Positions 7,469 through 14,806 of a stretch of 21,883 nt of DNA are shown in pieces. A model generated the notes under the pieces. That model was not told the origin of the DNA and did no database searches. It saw nothing but the letters and a program-made list of their open reading frames with translations. The stretch's first letter is position 1. Every line of letters begins with the position of its first letter. The position numbers and the translations under genes were made by a program. This DNA comes from Parcubacteria group bacterium Gr01-1014_56. GTDB taxonomy: Bacteria > Patescibacteriota > Minisyncoccia > Phycocordibacterales > SBAW01. The DNA lies in assembly GCA_007375995.1 (NCBI GenBank), contig VMFK01000021.1, forward strand, positions 1 to 21,883, given 5' to 3'.

Positions 7469-7500
7469 GCCCTTATCGTAATAGGGCATTTTTTATGCCC
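7469..7500 (+). terminator. Attenuator with two exclusive hairpins in the rplJ leader
   Basis: GCCCT (7469-7473) pairs with AGGGC (7483-7487), followed by ATTTTTT: a terminator. Alternatively GGGCAT (7484-7489) pairs with ATGCCC (7495-7500), burying the T-run in its loop. The two share 7484-7487 and cannot coexist. This fits a transcription-attenuation switch controlled by L10 binding just upstream. Confidence 0.65.
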
Positions 7501-7538
7501 GCGAAAGTCACTAGGCTTTTGCAAATTAAAAAGAAATC

Positions 7539-8036
7539 ATGGCAATTACACGAGCAAAAAAAGAAGAAGTTGTTGCAAAAGTTACCGACTCTATAAAGAA
7601 GGCAAAGACTTTGGTCTTCGCAAATTTTAAGGGGCTTACTGTTGCTGAGCAAAACGAGATGCGAAAGGCTCTCCGCGCGAAGTCAATCGGCTATACAGTT
7701 GCTAAAAAAACCCTCATTAAGCGCGCGCTTGAAACGGGCGCTTACCAAGGCACTCTGCCCGAGCTTGAGGGCGAAATCGCGCTCGTCTCTGGCGAGGATG
7801 AACTCGCACCGGCCCGCGAGCTTGCGGTCTTTGTAAAGAAGTTTACAGACCATCTTGCGTTTGCAGGGGGAGTTTTTGGCGGCAAATATGTAAGCCGCGA
7901 TGAAATCACGGCGATTTCGGCAATCCCAGGGCTCGAGACGCTTAGGGCGCAGTTCGTACAACTTATTAACAGCCCGCTACAGCGCTTTGCAGTAGTACTG
8001 CATGCTCAGGCGGAGAAACAAACATCAAATTCGTAA
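7539..8036 (+). CDS. rplJ: 50S ribosomal protein L10
   Basis: A 165-residue protein of normal length for L10, the stalk base that anchors L7/L12 dimers to 23S rRNA. Typical features are the start MAITRAKKEEVVAKV, the rRNA-binding region VFANFKGLTVAEQNEMRKAL and TVAKKTLIKRAL, and the C-terminal helix LINSPLQRFAVVLHAQAEK that carries L7/L12. ATG 7539 has no Shine-Dalgarno. It is transcribed with rplL, 24 nt downstream. The usual upstream neighbours rplK-rplA are absent; a TPR gene lies there instead. Confidence 0.97.
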   Translation: MAITRAKKEEVVAKVTDSIKKAKTLVFANFKGLTVAEQNEMRKALRAKSIGYTVAKKTLIKRALETGAYQGTLPELEGEIALVSGEDELAPARELAVFVKKFTDHLAFAGGVFGGKYVSRDEITAISAIPGLETLRAQFVQLINSPLQRFAVVLHAQAEKQTSNS

Positions 8037-8060
8037 GAATTTGATAAATTAAAAAAGATT

Positions 8061-8429
8061 ATGGAAGGAAAATTTAAAGATCTAGTCGATCAAGTAGAAA
8101 AGATGTCGGTCCTCGAGCTCCACGAGCTCGTGAAAGCACTCGAGACCCACTGGGGTGTCTCAGCTGCAGCAGTTGCAGTAGCGGGACCAGCGGGAGGTGC
8201 AGCAGCTGCGGAGGAGAAGTCTGCATTTAATGCACACCTCACAGACAGCGGTGCAGCAAAGGTTCAGGTTATCAAAGCAGTTAAAGACGCACTGGGCCTC
8301 GGGCTCAAGGAGGCAAAAGACCTCGTTGATGCAGCCCCGACTGTCCTTAAGGAAGGAATGAAGAAGGAGGATGCAGACAAACTTAAGGCAGCAGTAGAAG
8401 CAGCCGGCGGCAAAGTCGAGCTCAAATAA
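8061..8429 (+). CDS. rplL: 50S ribosomal protein L7/L12
   Basis: A 122-residue stalk protein that recruits translation GTPases. The N-terminal dimerisation helices ([20 protein letters not shown]) are followed by the Ala/Gly hinge ([16 protein letters not shown]). The C-terminal domain has the conserved [40 protein letters not shown] and [13 protein letters not shown]. The length is standard. It is second gene of the rplJL operon, ending at a strong terminator. Confidence 0.98.
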   Translation: MEGKFKDLVDQVEKMSVLELHELVKALETHWGVSAAAVAVAGPAGGAAAAEEKSAFNAHLTDSGAAKVQVIKAVKDALGLGLKEAKDLVDAAPTVLKEGMKKEDADKLKAAVEAAGGKVELK

Positions 8430-8449
8430 TTAAACTCAAACTGTGTAAC

Positions 8450-8477
8450 AAAAAACTCCGCTGTGGCGGAGTTTTTT
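8450..8477 (+). terminator. Intrinsic terminator of rplJL
   Basis: A-tract, CTCCGC, loop TGTG, GCGGAG, TTTTTT, 25 nt after the rplL stop. Confidence 0.9.
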
Positions 8478-8499
8478 GTTTTGGAGTATTGTCTCAAAT

Positions 8500-8531
8500 G
8501 GACACGGTGTCCAAGAGAACTCACGAGTTCT
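8500..8531. promoter_or_regulatory. Two tandem perfect palindromes before the orphan gene
   Basis: GGACAC-G-GTGTCC (8500-8512) and AGAACTC-AC-GAGTTCT (8516-8531) lie 3 nt apart and 38 nt before ATG 8569. No T-run follows. They may be operator sites or stable 5'-UTR stems. Confidence 0.5.
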
Positions 8532-8568
8532 TTAACAACAGGAGCTACGGTTCCAGAAAGAGTCAGTC

Positions 8569-9162
8569 ATGACTATGGTTATGCACGAGGGGACAAACAT
8601 CCCTCAAAGTCCTGCATGGAGGCATTTCCACACGATCATTCCCGGCAATTTGGAGGGTGAAAAAGATGAAGTTGTCTCTGTTTACGCTTCATTATGTTGC
8701 GAGGAAGTTCAAGACTTGCATTGGCAAGGTCGCGTAGGCGTCTTCCATGAGCACGTGACTGTCGGCGCCCACTGGGCGGTTACAGTACTTCCGAAAGCCT
8801 CAGCCCATTTCCAGAAAACGAGAATGGTCTTATGCGGTCAGATTGTCCACGGATGGTTGTTTTGTCGCGAGTCGATTGATGAAGATCTATTCGCCCAGAC
8901 TCTCCTAGAGTGGCCTGAAGGTGAACAAGGAGAAGCCTCAAAGGTTATTCGTAGGGTCCTGGAATTCCGCTTTCCCACTCCTCTTAATGGAAGGGATAAT
9001 CCTACTCCAAGATTCTTGCGGTTTCTTTCTGGTAACCAAGGGGAGCCTGGGAAGGAAACTGAAATCCTGCGCACGGTAGCCAAAGCAATTGGTCGCTATG
9101 CAGATCTAAAGGATATTCTCCGAATTGGAGATGGTTTTTCGTCTCAACACGCTAGTCTATGA
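8569..9162 (+). CDS. Hypothetical cytosolic protein
   Basis: A 197-residue protein of unrecognised family. There is no signal peptide or membrane helix. It is rich in Cys, His and Trp in its first half: ASLCCEEVQDLHW, GVFHEHVTVGAHW, VLCGQIVHGWLFCRE. That could suit metal binding, but no known zinc-finger spacing is evident. The second half is charged and partly helical (SKVIRRVLEFRF, ILRTVAKAIGRYADLKDILR). AAAGAG 6 nt before ATG 8569 is a fair Shine-Dalgarno, unlike most genes here; ATG 8575 and 8581 are alternatives. It is a single-gene unit between two strong terminators with two palindromes upstream, so it may be an inserted cassette. Confidence 0.65.
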   Translation: MTMVMHEGTNIPQSPAWRHFHTIIPGNLEGEKDEVVSVYASLCCEEVQDLHWQGRVGVFHEHVTVGAHWAVTVLPKASAHFQKTRMVLCGQIVHGWLFCRESIDEDLFAQTLLEWPEGEQGEASKVIRRVLEFRFPTPLNGRDNPTPRFLRFLSGNQGEPGKETEILRTVAKAIGRYADLKDILRIGDGFSSQHASL

Positions 9163-9169
9163 ATTCGAT

Positions 9170-9202
9170 GCCGCCCGGTAACACCCGGGCGGCTCTCTTT
9201 TT
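9170..9202 (+). terminator. Intrinsic terminator of the orphan gene
   Basis: GCCGCCCGG, loop TAACAC, CCGGGCGGC, then TCTCTTTTT. A perfect 9-bp GC stem, starting 8 nt after the stop. Confidence 0.9.
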
Positions 9203-9211
9203 ATCCACTTT

Positions 9212-9240
9212 TTGCTTTGGGAAGGGAATTCGCATAGAAT
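9212..9240 (+). promoter_or_regulatory. Promoter of the wHTH/nucleotidyltransferase-like gene
   Basis: TTGCTT (9212-9217), 17-bp spacer, TAGAAT (9235-9240). Predicted start near 9247, leaving an 18-nt leader. Confidence 0.65.
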
Positions 9241-9264
9241 ACTTTTGTCTGACTGCATTACCGT

Positions 9265-9843
9265 ATGGTTGACACACTCTCGAAACTCTTTCGATCTCCC
9301 GCTCAGGTAAAACTCCTCCGTCTTTTCTTGTTTAACCCCCACACCACTTTCACTGCAGGAGAAGTCGTCTTGAAAGCGCGCGTACCTATTCGCGAAACAA
9401 AACGAGAACTCGCCGTCTTTGTTGCTATTAAACTCCTCAACAGAAATGGGCGCGGACGCACCCCCCACTACACCCTCAACCCTGAGTTCCCGTATCTCAC
9501 CGCACTCCAAAACTTGCTTCTTAATGCCTCTGCACAAGCGGGGAGTATCTATGAGCGCATCAAACGCATTGGCGTTATTAAGCTCGTTGTTGTTTCAGGA
9601 ATTTTCGTAGGTGAGTGGGAGGGGAGAATTGACCTTCTTATCGTCGCCGACCGAGTTAAAGAGAAAAGGTTGGAGAAACATATGAGAGTACTGGAGTCTG
9701 AAATAGGGAGAGAGATACGATATGCCCTCCTTACCACGCAGGAATTTTTCTATAGGCTTAATATGAACGACCATTTACTCCGCGATGTGCTCGATTACAC
9801 CCACCGTATCATGTTTGACCGCCTCGACATCGGCCTAAAATAA
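9265..9843 (+). CDS. wHTH protein with degenerate nucleotidyltransferase-like domain
   Basis: A 192-residue protein. Residues 1-75 look like a winged helix: LSKLFRSPAQVKLLRLFLFN, TFTAGEVVLKARVPIRETKR and a wing GRGRTPHYTLN. Residues ~95-170 resemble the fold of MNT-type nucleotidyltransferases: KLVVVSGIFVGEWEGRIDLL, IVADRVKEKRLEKH, then ALLTTQEFFYRL. The canonical GS...DxD active site appears reduced to SGIF...RID, so catalysis is doubtful and a ligand-sensing or regulatory role is more likely. An in-frame TGA at 9250-9252 fixes ATG 9265 as the first start. The family assignment is from pattern only. Confidence 0.65.
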   Translation: MVDTLSKLFRSPAQVKLLRLFLFNPHTTFTAGEVVLKARVPIRETKRELAVFVAIKLLNRNGRGRTPHYTLNPEFPYLTALQNLLLNASAQAGSIYERIKRIGVIKLVVVSGIFVGEWEGRIDLLIVADRVKEKRLEKHMRVLESEIGREIRYALLTTQEFFYRLNMNDHLLRDVLDYTHRIMFDRLDIGLK

Positions 9844-9940
9844 CCCCTAAGCTATCCACAGCGGGGTGGTTGCCGAGGGCCCAAGTTGCTACAATTAAGG
9901 AGGATATTATCAATTATTAAATTAGTAATCTTTTTCTACT

Positions 9941-10633
9941 ATGATCGTACAGTCATGGGTTGATGTGTTGCAGCAGTCGTTTACAAACCTGCTCGCAAGC
10001 GTCATCAGTTTTCTTCCAAGTTTTGTGTTTGCAGTTATTATCTTCGTAGTGGGCTGGTTTATCGGGGCACTCCTCGGCCGCATCATCGCACAAGCGGTAC
10101 GCTCGATCAAAGTTGATCAAGCGCTCAGGAGTGCAGGAGTGGGAGACATCGTTTCCCGGGCGGGCTACACACTCGACTCAGGGGCGTTCCTTGGAGGTTT
10201 GGTGCAGTGGTTCGTGATCATCGTGTTCCTCATGTGGGCGCTCCAGGTGCTAGCGCTAACCCCGGTGACGCTCTTCCTCCAGCAGATGGTTGTGTCGTTC
10301 CTCCCACAAGTCATCGTTGCGGTAATGATCGTACTCATCGGCGCGGTCTTAGCCGAGCTAGTACAGAATGTCGTAACAGGCGCCGCTCGCGCAGCGGGTA
10401 TCCGCTCAGCTGGCTTTGCTGGTGCTATTGCACGCTGGTCTATCTGGATCTTTGCGATCGCGGTAGCGCTCTCGCAGTTGGGCATCGGTGCGCAGTACTT
10501 CCAGACACTCTTCATGGGTATCGTGGTTGCACTCTCGTTGGCGTTTGGTCTCTCCTTTGGCCTTGGTGGTCAGGAGGCTGCATCGCGCTTCATCGAGAAG
10601 ACCCGCGAAGGTCTCCACAAGGGCAATCAGTAA
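9941..10633 (+). CDS. MscS-type conserved TM-helix membrane protein
   Basis: A 230-residue integral membrane protein with about five hydrophobic segments: residues ~20-45, 85-108, 118-140, 160-180 and 184-205. The repeated pattern FLPSFVFAVIIFVVGWFIGA and FLPQVIVAVMIVLIGAVLAE is typical of the conserved TM-helix family related to small-conductance mechanosensitive channels. The tail GLSFGLGGQEAASRFIEKTR resembles the pore-lining end of MscS-like proteins, but the cytoplasmic beta-domain of true MscS is missing. Possible osmotic or gating role, not proven. A TAATCT box (9926-9931) ends 9 nt before ATG 9941; an AAGGAGG at 9897-9903 is too far upstream to serve as a ribosome-binding site. Confidence 0.75.
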   Translation: MIVQSWVDVLQQSFTNLLASVISFLPSFVFAVIIFVVGWFIGALLGRIIAQAVRSIKVDQALRSAGVGDIVSRAGYTLDSGAFLGGLVQWFVIIVFLMWALQVLALTPVTLFLQQMVVSFLPQVIVAVMIVLIGAVLAELVQNVVTGAARAAGIRSAGFAGAIARWSIWIFAIAVALSQLGIGAQYFQTLFMGIVVALSLAFGLSFGLGGQEAASRFIEKTREGLHKGNQ

Positions 10634-10794
10634 AACGCTATTCTTCGCAACCCTTCCAATGTGGGTCTTTTTGTGGGTACGTAGATGGGCAGGTAAAAAA
10701 TCAAAAGAAGAAAGACAAACGTAACTATTCCTGAGAACAATAGTTACGCAACAACAAATTATTGCGGTTCTCAAGCTTCTTTTCTCGAATCAAA
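10634..10794 (+). promoter_or_regulatory. Leader of the 23S-5S operon, with processing-stem strand
   Basis: Holds a possible weak promoter (TTGTGG 10671-10676, 17 bp, TAAAAA 10694-10699). A perfect hairpin follows: CGTAACTATT (10720-10729), AATAGTTACG (10739-10748). The 17-nt segment 10750-10766 is exactly complementary to 15373-15389 past the 23S 3' end, and CTCAA (10770-10774) pairs with TTGAG (15365-15369). This is the usual 23S precursor processing stem cut by RNase III-type enzymes. No 16S or tRNA gene lies upstream. Confidence 0.7.
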
Positions 10795-11067
10795 TTGAGA
10801 GAGGAAACATAAGGGCGTATGGTGGATGCCTAGGCTTTAAAAGGCGATGAAGGACGCGGTGTGGCGGCGATACGCTCCGGGGAGGTGCCAAGCAACCTTC
10901 GATCCGGAGATGTCCGAATGGGGAAACCCCGTAGAGAGAAATCTTTATGATCTTCAGCAATGAAGAAGCAAACCTCGGGAAGTGAAACATCTCAGTACCG
11001 AGAGGAAAAGAAACCAATAGGTATTTCGTTAGTAGCGGCGAGCGAAAACGAATCTAGCCCAAACCCG

Positions 11068-11144
11068 AGAATAATATCTGGTTTTTTAAGGTTCGACCTT
11101 GGGGAGCAATTCTTAAGGTCGAACCTTGGCCCAGATATTATTCT
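11068..11144 (+). other. AT-rich perfect double hairpin in 23S domain I
   Basis: Two nested perfect stems: AGAATAATATCTGG (11068-11081) with CCAGATATTATTCT (11131-11144), and AAGGTTCGACCTT (11088-11100) with AAGGTCGAACCTT (11115-11127). It occupies the variable arm around E. coli helices 16-18. A lineage-specific expansion segment, not an intron, as the flanking rRNA is continuous. Confidence 0.7.
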
Positions 11145-11375
11145 AGGGGGTCGTAAGGCAGTTATAGTCCCGAACGAAAGTTGAGGGACACGAAGTTACA
11201 AATTGTTAGATAGCCGAAGCCGCTGGGAAGCGGCACCCTAGAAGGTGAAAGTCCTGTAGGCGAAATCAAAACAACTTCTTAATTGTCCTTGAGTAGCTCA
11301 AGACACGTATGGCTTGAGTGAATGTGCCGGAACTAACCGGTAAGGCTACATACTTTTAAAGACCGATAGTGAATT

Positions 11376-11406
<31 letters not shown>

Positions 11407-12864
11407 GATAAGGGGAGTGAAATAGATCTGAAACCATATGTCTACAAAGAGTTGAAGAGGTCCTTAAAAACCTCGACAGCGTGCCTATTGAAGAATGAGC
11501 CTGCGAGTTTATGTGTGCTGCGCATGACTAAAGGCGATGAGCCTGGAGTCGTAGGGAAACCGAGTGTGAATAGCGCGTTTGTAGCACGCATAAGACCCGA
11601 AGCAAGGTGAGCTACCCATGAGCAGGGTGAAGTTTGTCGAAAGACAGATGGAGGCCCGAACCGTTGAGCCGTTCAAAACTCTCGGATGACTTGTGGGTTG
11701 GAGTGAAAAGCTAATCGAACCTTGTAATAGCTGGTTCTCTCTGAAACAACTTTTGGGTTGGCGTCGTATTTATTGAGTAGTGGGGGTAGAGCACTGGAAG
11801 GACTCAACAGGCCGCAAGGCCGTGAGTCCTATCAAACTCCGAATACCATTACTGTTATACGGCAGTTAGTACGTGGGGGCTAAGCTCCACCGTACAAAAG
11901 GAGAAGAGTCCTTGATCTCAAGTTAAGGTCCCAAAATTTACGTTAAGTACATCACAAGGAGGTGAGATTTCTTAGACAATGAGGATGTTGGCTTAGAAGC
12001 AGCCATCATTAAAAGAAAGCGTAACAGCTCACTCATCGAGAGATCTTGCGCCAAAGATAATCGGGGTTAAACGTAATACCGAAGCTGAGGATGTGTGCAC
12101 TCTTCGGAGTGTGCACGTGGTAAGAGAGCATTCCATTTGCGATGAAGGCAAAGGCGCGAGCCATGCTGGAGCGTATGGAAGAGAGAATGCAGGCACAAGT
12201 AACCGCAATGCGGGTGAGATCCCCGCACGCCGAAAGATCAAGGTTTCCTTGGCAATGGTTGTCAACCAAGGGTTAGTCGGGCCTAAGCCGATGACGAAAG
12301 TCGCAGGCGATGGACACAGGGTTAATATTCCCTGACCGGCATATGTGCGACGGAGTGACGGAGGAAAAAAGTAGCGGCGCCTTATTGGATTGGCGTCGGA
12401 ACTCAGAGATGTGTACGCCAGGTAAATCCGGTGTGCTGCTTTAATGCAAATATCGTGGAGTTTCGGGCACATACTCTCTTCGGAGAGCGTGGACCGCTGC
12501 GCAGAGCCTTCCAAGAAAAACTTCTAAGCTTCAGCATATGTACGACCGTACCGCAAACCGACACAGGTGATCAGCTCGAGTAGAGCAAGGCGAACGAGTG
12601 AGTGTGCTCCAAGGAACTCGGCAAAAAATCGGCCGTACCTTCGGAATAAGGCCTGCCCCAATTTATTTTGGGGCCGCAGCGAAAGTCTCCCTGGCGACTG
12701 TTTACCAAAAACACAGCTCCCTGCGAACTCGTAAGAGGATGTATAGGGGGTGACACTTGACCAATGCCAGAAGGTCAAATAACGACGTTGTATGTTCGCA
12801 AGAATATATGGTGATTGTTATAAGCCCTGGTGAATGTCGGCGATAACTATAATCGTCCTAAGGT

Positions 12865-13326
12865 TCTCTTCTTAACTTCGGTTGAGGAGGGAAGGACTGG
12901 GACGATTACAGAATCGGGTAAATAGTGAAAGAATTACACAAAAGCTACCTTGATATGTGGCGACATATATCGAGTCCTAAAGTTTGTTCTGAGATTGAAC
13001 AAATTCACACATGGCACGAAGAGACCATACGCCATGCTTGAACTGAAGTTGAGAAGAAGGCAGTACCCTTCAAGATGAACACTCCTGTACCCGTGGCTTG
13101 GCGGGAAGGAGCTCTGAGAGGTGTAGGGAAGTGAAGTCGGAAGATTTCACTTGGCCAAGTCAAGTACAACCCCTATTCAGGTAGCCCCTGAAGTTTGGAA
13201 CCAATGAGTAACTGGTTCTGACCCGGGAGGGAGCCCTACACCCATCTTTTGGGCGAGTGAGATATTCTCGCCCCTTCTTCTCAACTTCAGTTCAAGAAGA
13301 CATGATCCATGTTCGAGGAATACATG
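12865..13326 (+). mobile_element. Intron 1 of 23S (site 1931), probable group I, no ORF
   Basis: Exon 1 ends CCTAAGGT and exon 2 starts AGCGAAATTCC, which rejoin as E. coli U1931|A1932. The intron follows a U and ends in G, as group I introns do. A strong hairpin with a C(TTCG)G tetraloop sits at the 5' splice site (12864-12876 with 12881-12893). An R-like element is at 13021-13030 (GACCAT) and an S-like element at 13297-13308 (AAGACATGATCC); they can form P7 with one mismatch. Between them, a 24-bp perfect stem (13037-13060 with 13273-13296) sits at the P8 position and encloses 212 nt. A canonical P1 with U-G at the splice site was not found, so the class is probable rather than certain. Confidence 0.75.
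13037..13296 (+). repeat. 24-bp perfect inverted repeat around a 212-nt structured insert
   Basis: Arms 13037-13060 and 13273-13296 are exact reverse complements (left arm begins CTTGAACTGAAG, right arm ends CTTCAGTTCAAG). The interior has no sizeable sense-strand ORF but further pairings: GGTGTAGGG with CCCTACACC, GAACCA with TGGTTC, GGCGAG with CTCGCC, and a GTGAA/TTCAC stem. It behaves as a multi-branched RNA domain inserted in the P8 loop. Confidence 0.75.
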
Positions 13327-13346
13327 AGCGAAATTCCTTGTCTGGT

Positions 13347-14097
13347 AACTGGATTGCCAGCTTCGGGGGCGACCCCGATGAAAAATCCGGCTTATAACGG
13401 TGGAGCCCAACTCCCAAAAAGGAGGGGTAATACCGTGGGAAGTCGGTCCGACTAGACGTCGGACTTGACCCCGTAACGACTTGTGCACCACTAACTAGTG
13501 GCGCACAGATAACCTAGATAGTACAATTACTATTGTATGAACGGTTATAACACGCCGGCTCTCAAGAGAGATCTAGCAAATTATTTTTCTGGGTATGTTG
13601 ATGGCGAAGGATGTTTTTCGGTATCGTTTTCAAAACGGTCAAAACTCCTCGTCGGATGGGAAGTAAAACCAAGCTTCTGTGTCGGTCAAAATTTTGATCG
13701 GCGCGAAGTCTTGGACTTGATGCATCAGTATTTCAGTTGCGGCCATATACGGCGCGACTGGGGTGACCGGACGCTCAAGTATGAAGTGCGAAAGTTGGAT
13801 GATCTTCTAAACAAAGTGATTCCACACTTTAAGCAGTACCCTCTTAAATCAGCAAAACAAAGAGATTTTCTGCAATTTGCAGAAATCTGCGAGAAAATAA
13901 GTAAACTAGAACATCGAAAGAAAAAGACATTGCGTAAAATAATGCGTGATGCCTATACGATGAATGGATCAGGAAAACGGAAACGTTCACTTGAAACATT
14001 GTTTAAATCTCTTGAGAAGAAGATATAGTCTAATGCCCGCAGTAATGTGGGGAAGGAGGATTCTATACAGCGCAATAGAATCAATCAAACTCAAATG
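13347..14097 (+). mobile_element. Intron 2 of 23S (site 1951), group I with homing endonuclease
   Basis: Inserted between U1951 and A1952 of E. coli numbering: exon GTCTGGT, then exon AAGTTCAGACG. P1 is clear: exon CTGGT (13342-13346) with intron GCCAG (13356-13360), giving U-G at the splice site. P10 can form between AACT (13347-13350) and AGTT (14099-14102). P7 is GACTA (13450-13454) with TAGTC (14026-14030), the latter inside the S element AGAAGATATAGTC. The intron ends in G14097. The ORF lies between the P7 strands, in the P8 loop. Site 1951 is a known bacterial intron site (Coxiella, from memory). Confidence 0.92.
13537..14028 (+). CDS. LAGLIDADG homing endonuclease, single motif
   Basis: A 163-residue intron-encoded nuclease that would cut intronless 23S genes near site 1951 so that the intron is copied in. 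One LAGLIDADG motif, LANYFSGYVDGEGCF at residues 13-27, with the likely metal-binding Asp22; one motif implies a homodimer, as in I-CreI. Downstream, HIRRDWGDRTLKYEVRKLDD, IPHFKQYPLKSAKQRDFLQF and the basic tail (HRKKKTLRKIMRD) match the family. It has no frameshift and full family length, so it may be active. The start is preceded by a perfect hairpin TACAAT-TACT-ATTGTA (13522-13537). The stop codon TAG forms part of P7, so the gene and ribozyme overlap. Confidence 0.93.
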   Translation: MNGYNTPALKRDLANYFSGYVDGEGCFSVSFSKRSKLLVGWEVKPSFCVGQNFDRREVLDLMHQYFSCGHIRRDWGDRTLKYEVRKLDDLLNKVIPHFKQYPLKSAKQRDFLQFAEICEKISKLEHRKKKTLRKIMRDAYTMNGSGKRKRSLETLFKSLEKKI

Positions 14098-14727
14098 AAG
14101 TTCAGACGCGCACGAATAGTGTAACGACTGGGGAACTGTCTCGGAGCACAGCTCGGTGAAAATACAGTACCGGTGAAGATGCCGGTTACCTGCAGATAGA
14201 CGAAAAGACCCCAGAAGCTTTACTGCAACTTGATATTGCGTATACGGTGTTACTGCGTAGCATAGATGGGAGAGGTTTGACGGTTAGGATTTCGGTTCTG
14301 ATCTACTCAACAGTGAAATACCATTCTGTGAGATTGTATGCGCTAACCGGCTGGCTAAACCAGTCGAAACAGTATCTGGTGGGCAGTTTTAGTGGGGCGC
14401 TATCCTCCTAAAAAGTAACGGAGGAGTTCATTAAGGTACCCTAGGCGCGGATGGAAACCGTGCCGATAGCGTAATGGCATAAGGGTGCTTGACTGCAAGA
14501 CGTGAATGTCGAGCAGGTACGAAAGTAGGACATAGTGAACCGACCATCCGTATTAGACGCGGTGGAAGATTATCTGACAAAAGCTACTCTGGGGATAACA
14601 GGCTAGTTCCGCCTAAGCGTCCATAGCGACGGCGGAGTTCGGCACCTCGATGTCGGCTCATCATATCCCGGGGGTGGAGAAGCTCCCAAGGGTTTGGCTG
14701 TTCGCCAATTAAAATGATACGCGAGCT

Positions 14728-14806
14728 GGGTTCAGACCGTTCAGATTCTCAAAAAATATCAAGGTTTCGCCTTGATAAAATTTGGGAGATTGAACAGTCT
14801 GAACCC
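14728..14806 (+). other. Long exon-intron hairpin across the 5' splice site of intron 3
   Basis: Exon GGGTTCAGAC (14728-14737) pairs perfectly with intron GTCTGAACCC (14797-14806). After one mismatch, GTTCA/TGAAC, further short stems and TATCAAGG/CCTTGATA extend it to a TTTCG loop. The pairing is incompatible with the P1 helix at 14735-14740/14880-14885. Confidence 0.75.

Noticed and set aside
12029..12514. 161-residue minus-strand frame and other frames inside 23S
   Set aside because: They lie wholly in conserved rRNA exon sequence and are chance frames.
13177..13491. 104-residue minus-strand frame over introns 1 and 2
   Set aside because: It runs antisense through an intron, a 20-nt exon and another intron; the sequence is explained by RNA structure.
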